Shown here piece by piece: positions 59,324-64,000 of a stretch of 64,000 bases of DNA. Origin of the DNA: Ceratodon purpureus. Lineage: Eukaryota > Streptophyta > Bryopsida > Pseudoditrichales > Ditrichaceae. Position numbers and translations under genes: made by a program. Location of the stretch: contig CM026432.1 of the NCBI GenBank assembly GCA_014871385.1, forward strand, positions 4,877,669-4,941,668, written 5' to 3'. The notes under the pieces are model-generated. The model was given only the letters and a program-made list of their open reading frames with translations, was not told where the DNA came from and made no database searches. How positions within the stretch are numbered: position 1 is the stretch's first letter; each line of letters begins with the position of its first letter.

Positions 59324-59951
59324 GAGCATCCCCAATCGTACACCAGGGTTGTCATAATGGACGGACATGGGCAAAATTTCCGGACACGGACGGACGGACG
59401 GACGGACCGGTCGGTCCGGGATGAAAATCGGACATATTCTATGAATATTTCCAATTTTTTTCTCAAATATGCTCGAATATGCTCGAATATGCTCGAATAT
59501 GCTTGAATATTCTCTTATGGACCGGACATGACCCTTAACGGACGGACGGTCCGGTCCTTATGTCCCATGAACAACCCTGTCGTACACTATACAGCCTCCC
59601 TCTAAACAAAATCTATCTTTTGACTGACCTAAAATTAGACATTGAAATTACCATCATTAGAAGCGGATTAAAGTAAACGTGAGATATTTTCTCAAAATAT
59701 AGAGGGAGTGTGGAAGGATCTCTCCATTTTTAAGCAAGATTTGGCGTGCTCCCTCTAAAATTTGAAAATGTGGTTTTTTCAATGGGACATTTCACCTTTG
59801 TCAAATTTTTACAATTTTTTTTTCTTAAGAAATATCTCACGTTTACTTTAATGCGCTTCTAATGATGGTAATTTCAATGTCTAATTTTAGGTCAATCAAA
59901 AGATAGATTTGATTTAGAGGGAGGCTGTATAGTGTACGATTGGGGATGCTC
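59324..59951. mobile_element. long-TIR MITE with GAGCATCCCCAATCG ends
   Basis: Both ends carry GAGCATCCCCAATCGTACAC in inverted orientation. The inverted homology continues inward for over 100 bp (for example GAAATTACCATCATTAGAAG). It is flanked by TTA and TAA, so a Harbinger-type TWA or a TA target is likely. A hAT MITE is inserted in its left arm. Confidence 0.8.
59344..59579. mobile_element. hAT-like MITE nested in the long-TIR MITE
   Basis: 236 bp with ends CAGGGTTGT(T)CAT in inverted orientation and a perfect 8 bp duplication TCGTACAC (59336-59343 and 59580-59587), the hAT signature. It contains GGAC and AATATGCTCG short tandem repeats. Confidence 0.85.
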
Positions 59952-61700
59952 TAATACTTTACACATGAAAAGGGGCATGAAATGAACATGCTGAACTAGC
60001 GATGTAAAGCAATCGCATGACATAGTACCAGTGAACAGGAAGCATTTGGGTTACGGGTAGATCAGTATTCATCCTTGCTCTTGAGAAATTATTCGGTTTG
60101 AGATGAAGCTTGTTTGGTCAGGGTCGAAGCCTGGCCATTTTCTCCAGTTCATTTCCTAGCTTTTCTATCCCTTTTGGTAGTTTTCAAACCAAGTCAATCA
60201 CCTCAATTTAACAAAGAAGTATCAAGTTTTTCTTTTGGATTCCAAACAACAGAAGGGCATATATGGTTCACATCAAATCAAAAAACTATAATAAACAAAG
60301 TGCCACAAACAATATACGTCAATAGCAGAATCTTCATTCACCCTCGAATGAATTTTTCTTTTTTGGGAAAAATAAGGTTTGTCTCCCAAAATTTTAATTT
60401 TTTAGTTTTAGCTTTTTTAAAAAGAAAAAAAAAACTAAAATAGCATTAGATGGATTAAAAATAGACAAATATCATATACTATATATGTTCATATTTTTGT
60501 CTTTCCATCTTAAAAAATTTTAATTTTTTTTGTTTTCTTTTTTAAAATTATTTATGAACAAACCTGCTATTGAATGTATGGTAACAAAATATAAACAAAA
60601 TTCACCGAACGAGGACCTTCAACATTGAAGTTTATTAAGGTCTCTTAGGAGGATGGATTGAATTGGTTGATATAGATGTTAGTAAGAAAGAAGTTGTGAG
60701 CAAATGAATAATAGAAAGGAGGCTTACATTGAGGGAGAAGGGTAGGAAACTCTTTAGAAAATTAAAAATAAACCCTCATCCATGTCCAAACAAAAACTAT
60801 TCATACCTTTGAAAGTTTGAGATAGCCTGAAGACACGAATCCACGGACCACGATCATAGGACCATCTTAGGACCACTTCACACTATAACCAACTTAGATA
60901 ACAAAAGGTTGTCTATTAGAATAGTAGGCCACATGAAAGCTAAAGTCTAAAGTTTTTAGCTGGAAAAATAAATTAAAATATATAAAGGCCTTTTCATGAA
61001 TTGAATATTTGAAAATTCATGAAAATTTGAAGAGAAATTAAAAAATATTAAAAAGTAAAAGGTACACACTAATGGAGAACATATGGATATCATTTCAACT
61101 ATATAATTGTGGTGACAAAACATTTATGATAAATTGAAATTCAACTTATTTTCGAAACAACAGACTCCAGAGGTAGACTAGTGCCGATAAGTGTCAACAG
61201 TTAATCAATAAAATATGGTGCAAGGATTGTGGAGCATGACCAATCCTTCTAAGTTCATTGTAACATATTTCAATAAAATCTATAAAACAAACACTGAAGT
61301 TCACTGCTCCTCAAAGTCCATTAATTAATGATCGTCTTCTATAGAAGATGTACATCAATGTAAGAAACGGCATTTAGAAATTACTGGAACATAATGTGCC
61401 AGAACCCAACTAGCGAACTAATTAGTCTAAATCCGCAGGAGCCTTTATTTGATCAGCTAATACATACACCAAGGCACTAATCCATACACTTAAGCCCACT
61501 ATACTACACTAGTCCAACTACTATCCCATGTACGTGACGAATTAGAAGCCTTGAACAACTAAATTCAGAATGCTGATTTATATATCATGATCTAGTAAGC
61601 ATGAGTATGTATTTCTAGTGACATATCCAGGCATGCTCCGAGACCATGTAGCTGTATTTCAAATTGATCCACAAGTTTCGATTGCATCTGAATGCAAAAA
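59952..61700. other. AT-rich stretch, no gene recognised
   Basis: Only low-complexity frames. No TIR element was identified. Confidence 0.4.
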
Positions 61701-61725
61701 ATGTGATCAACCAGATTGGAAAGTG

Positions 61726-62196
61726 CTAGAACCACTTCCGTCCGCAGAAGGCACAGGGTATCTCTTTGCAGACATGAGGTGGATCAGGATGCGAGATGGG
61801 AGCGGCGTCCACAATTGCTGCGAGAATTGCCGACTCCAGTAAGTAGACGTACTGAATCTGAAGAGCCGAGTTGCAGGACTTCTCATGAAAATATGTAACT
61901 GCAGATACATAAGCTGCAAGTGAAGACTCACTTGGAGGCTGTGGAGGGGAAGGAGGCTGTGGAGGAGAATCAGGCTGTGGAGGGGAATCGGGCTTCTTGG
62001 GATTGCACCTGGGGCAGTCTTTCCCAATGCAATGATGATCACCCGGTGTTGGCGGCGTTGGATCTGGACGAGAGATTGGTGCAACTAGCTTCCAACTCAG
62101 AGTCGAACAGTCGCATCCAAGGTGGCAAGTATGAGGTGCAGCTGGGGCAACGTCTGGGTTGCCGAAAACATGCGGGAGATGCAACAGTTGCAACAT
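61726..62196 (-). CDS. hypothetical proline/cysteine-rich protein, two exons
   Basis: Two minus-strand exons join in phase: up to 62196-61932 and 61817-61726, with a 114 bp GT-AG intron (donor CCAA/GTGAGT, acceptor CTCGCAG). The first ends in a proline-rich stretch (DSPPQPDSPPQPPSPPQPP). A module is repeated: APISRPDP...C-x4-C-x2-C (CIGKDCPRC) in exon A and APISHPDP...C-x4-C-x2-C (CKEIPCAFC) in exon B. The protein ends GRKWF. Such a layout suggests a secreted or wall-associated peptide, or a small zinc-binding protein. The true 5' end is unknown; an upstream exon with a signal peptide (62458-62739) is on the same strand. Confidence 0.4.
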   Translation of the reverse strand: MLQLLHLPHVFGNPDVAPAAPHTCHLGCDCSTLSWKLVAPISRPDPTPPTPGDHHCIGKDCPRCNPKKPDSPPQPDSPPQPPSPPQPPSESSLAAYVSAVTYFHEKSCNSALQIQYVYLLESAILAAIVDAAPISHPDPPHVCKEIPCAFCGRKWF

Positions 62197-62457
62197 CGTG
62201 ATATGTGGATCCTTGATGATCGCTACAGAGATACTCGACGGCCCTTGTCAAGGGAAGCGAACGTTAAGGCTGAGAATACTCGAACAGATCACGCTTTAGA
62301 GCTGAATTATGACTCAGAGTTCCAGCGGCATGAGATCAGTCGAAACAGTGGAGATGAAGCTCTGAGTTTAGGATTGCTGCAGTCCAAGTTATATACGGGA
62401 CTTTGCTCATATATTAATTAATAGTTCAAGGTTACCAGTAGTTGAAAATCAGCTCAC

Positions 62458-62739
62458 CCTGCAAGAACACAATTCCGAATTGTTTTCCCACATTGCCAGA
62501 CCTTCACACAGAGGTCGAGACATCTTTTGGAATACCTTACGTTCTTTTTTCAACAATAAAGTTGGATTAATCATAATATTGTCAAATGTGAAGCTAAATT
62601 CACAAAAGGGAGCACAACATGGGCTATACCAGTCTACAGATGGGCTATACTTGTCGCAGACTAATAGCCGTAGTCCTGAAAGAAGTATCAAATATGCAGT
62701 GAAAGTCAAGGCCAGATACTGCCAAATGGTCATCACCAT
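62458..62739 (-). CDS. possible signal-peptide exon of a cysteine-rich secreted protein
   Basis: From the ATG at 62739: MVMTIWQYLALTFTAYLILL, a clear hydrophobic leader, then CDKYSPSVDWYSPCCAPFCEF, with further Cys near the end (NNSELCSCR). A donor (GTGAGC) follows at 62457. It may be the first exon of the gene continuing at 62196, but the joining acceptor was not resolved. No family recognised. Confidence 0.3.
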
Positions 62740-64000
62740 ATATATATGAATCAGGTATTATGGATCAAGCGGCGTTGATCCTAATGTGAACGTTCCAGCT
62801 ACAAGGTTTTAAGACTTCGAAAATCCTTTAAAAGTGATTTTAGTTCATATATAATTTTGTCATTAGTCTTTCTTCAAACCAGACCTACAACCACACTTTT
62901 CCACCTCTTCAAAAACCAGTGTTTCCCCTCCTGTTACCTTCAGACACCAGACCAAAAAAAGTTACAATCACAAATTCACAATTCATCAAAACGTCTGGTT
63001 CAGATTGTGGTTGTCAAAAAGTTGACCGTAAATATATATTCAACACCAATTATAGGATTTAATCCGCATAGTGACCAAACAATTTCATCCAGACTTAACG
63101 GTTCGATGCTTGTTGACCTGGAGGATATGTATCACCTATCCTTATGTTTTTAATGTACCACAGACCACTTCAGTTAATCTTAAGTAAAAAATACTAAGGT
63201 GCGTGCTTCTACTTTGAGAAACACCTGAATCTTTGGAGCGAGAATTATCATCATTCTCGAGGAATTTTTCCAGCTCCTTTCCTACAGGTTTGAAAAACAC
63301 GTCCTGACCTTTGCAATTGGCGTCTCGACCCCACTTGTTACAAAAAATCCCCAGACGATGTAAGGGGAAGATTGTAGTAAAGGACCAGCGTACAGACTCA
63401 CGTGTTCATATCAATGAGTCAATGACCGCCGGTAACCTCTACCGACACACTGCTCAAATTTACTCGGCGACCCATCTTCCGTGGCATCTGGCACCAGAAG
63501 ATTTATAGATCAGGGGACTAGAACAGCAAGATGATCTGCAACACCACTCTCTCGAGATTGCTGCAACACCAACGTGACCCTTAATCAAAGAAAGCAGGAA
63601 AGAACTCCAACACCGTGTCGACATCATACATAGCAAAGTTTAACCGGGCCCCCAGCAAACCATGTAACCATGCAATCGTGAAGAAAATTAGTGCCATGGC
63701 AGTGGAGAACTGGATATTTTGCGTGTCTCATTTGTCTTCGATTCGTCGCAATTGCAACAGCTCAGTTCCCTACGCCCTCTTGCCTGGCAAAGTGCACCTT
63801 TCCCTTCGGCAGTACAGTGAAACCACTTCGAAGTGCGTGATAGTTTTATTCTTTTCTAATTTTTATCAAAATAGTCGGTAGCGAAGTCAAGGTTGAATGT
63901 CGGAGGCAGGTAAAGTCACTGGTTGTATTTTAAAAAAGGTTTTTGGTGGTATGTCGAAGCGAACTTGGTAATTGTTGTTAAAAATGTGAATCCTCACTAC
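62740..64000. other. no confident gene
   Basis: A 38-codon minus-strand ORF at 63581-63697 (MALIFFTIAWLHGLLGARLN to FFPAFFD) starts in a good context and looks like a signal peptide, but nothing supports it further. The rest shows only short frames. Confidence 0.3.

Overview
The window is nuclear DNA of a land plant. Its genes have plant-type GT-AG introns. It carries a Shaker K+ channel of the AKT type (cyclic-nucleotide-binding, ankyrin and KHA domains), two potato-inhibitor-I-like ORFs, a tRNA-Gly(GCC), a 5S rRNA-like sequence, and a dense load of plant DNA transposons and MITEs. A SERAC1-like alpha/beta hydrolase resembles the hydrolase part of the HNL resistance proteins known from liverworts, so I lean towards a bryophyte or another non-seed plant. 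That placement is inference.

Layout. 1-11.6 kb: two small proteinase-inhibitor-like ORFs on the minus strand, a decayed pogo-like transposase (about 4-7.1 kb) interrupted by a terminal-inverted-repeat (TIR) element, short repeats and a long perfect hairpin. 11,661-29,258: one 17.6 kb Mutator-like (MULE) element with 70-78 bp TIRs and a perfect 10 bp target-site duplication (GGGCCTAACA). 29.3-36 kb: mostly empty DNA with one tRNA gene and a TTAA-flanked MITE. 37.0-41.5 kb: a 13-exon AKT-type K+ channel gene. 42.4-43.6 kb: a three-exon alpha/beta hydrolase on the minus strand, convergent with the channel. 44.5-53.2 kb: tandem repeats, several MITE families and a Harbinger element. 53,282-58,717: a second, decayed MULE of the same family as the first, with a 12 bp target-site duplication. 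58.8-64 kb: the 5S-like sequence, a MITE with a hAT MITE nested in it, and a possible cysteine/proline-rich secreted-protein gene.

The main discovery is the large MULE. It carries two divergently transcribed multi-exon genes. On the minus strand is a 1,219-residue transposase: a WRKY/GCM-like zinc finger, a DDE core with the MULE C-x2-H motif, and a C-terminal SWIM zinc finger. On the plus strand is a 13-exon gene of about 1,360 codons. It joins RNA-polymerase-II-CTD-like heptads (YMPTSPV, five copies), a ParB-like domain with a GNHR motif, and a beta-order DNA N4/N6 amino-methyltransferase domain (motif IV before motif I) whose catalytic motifs are altered. The large first intron of this gene holds 14 copies of a 24 bp palindrome, most of them at an exact 210 bp period. 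Two further small ORFs lie near the ends. The second element keeps the same head-to-head pair in decayed form, and it too carries arrayed palindromes, but of a different sequence (TCTCGGATCCGAGA). A conserved pairing of SWIM-MULE transposase, ParB-methyltransferase protein and palindrome array therefore appears twice in one window. It looks like a mobile element family that has taken up a bacterial or phage-type modification module.
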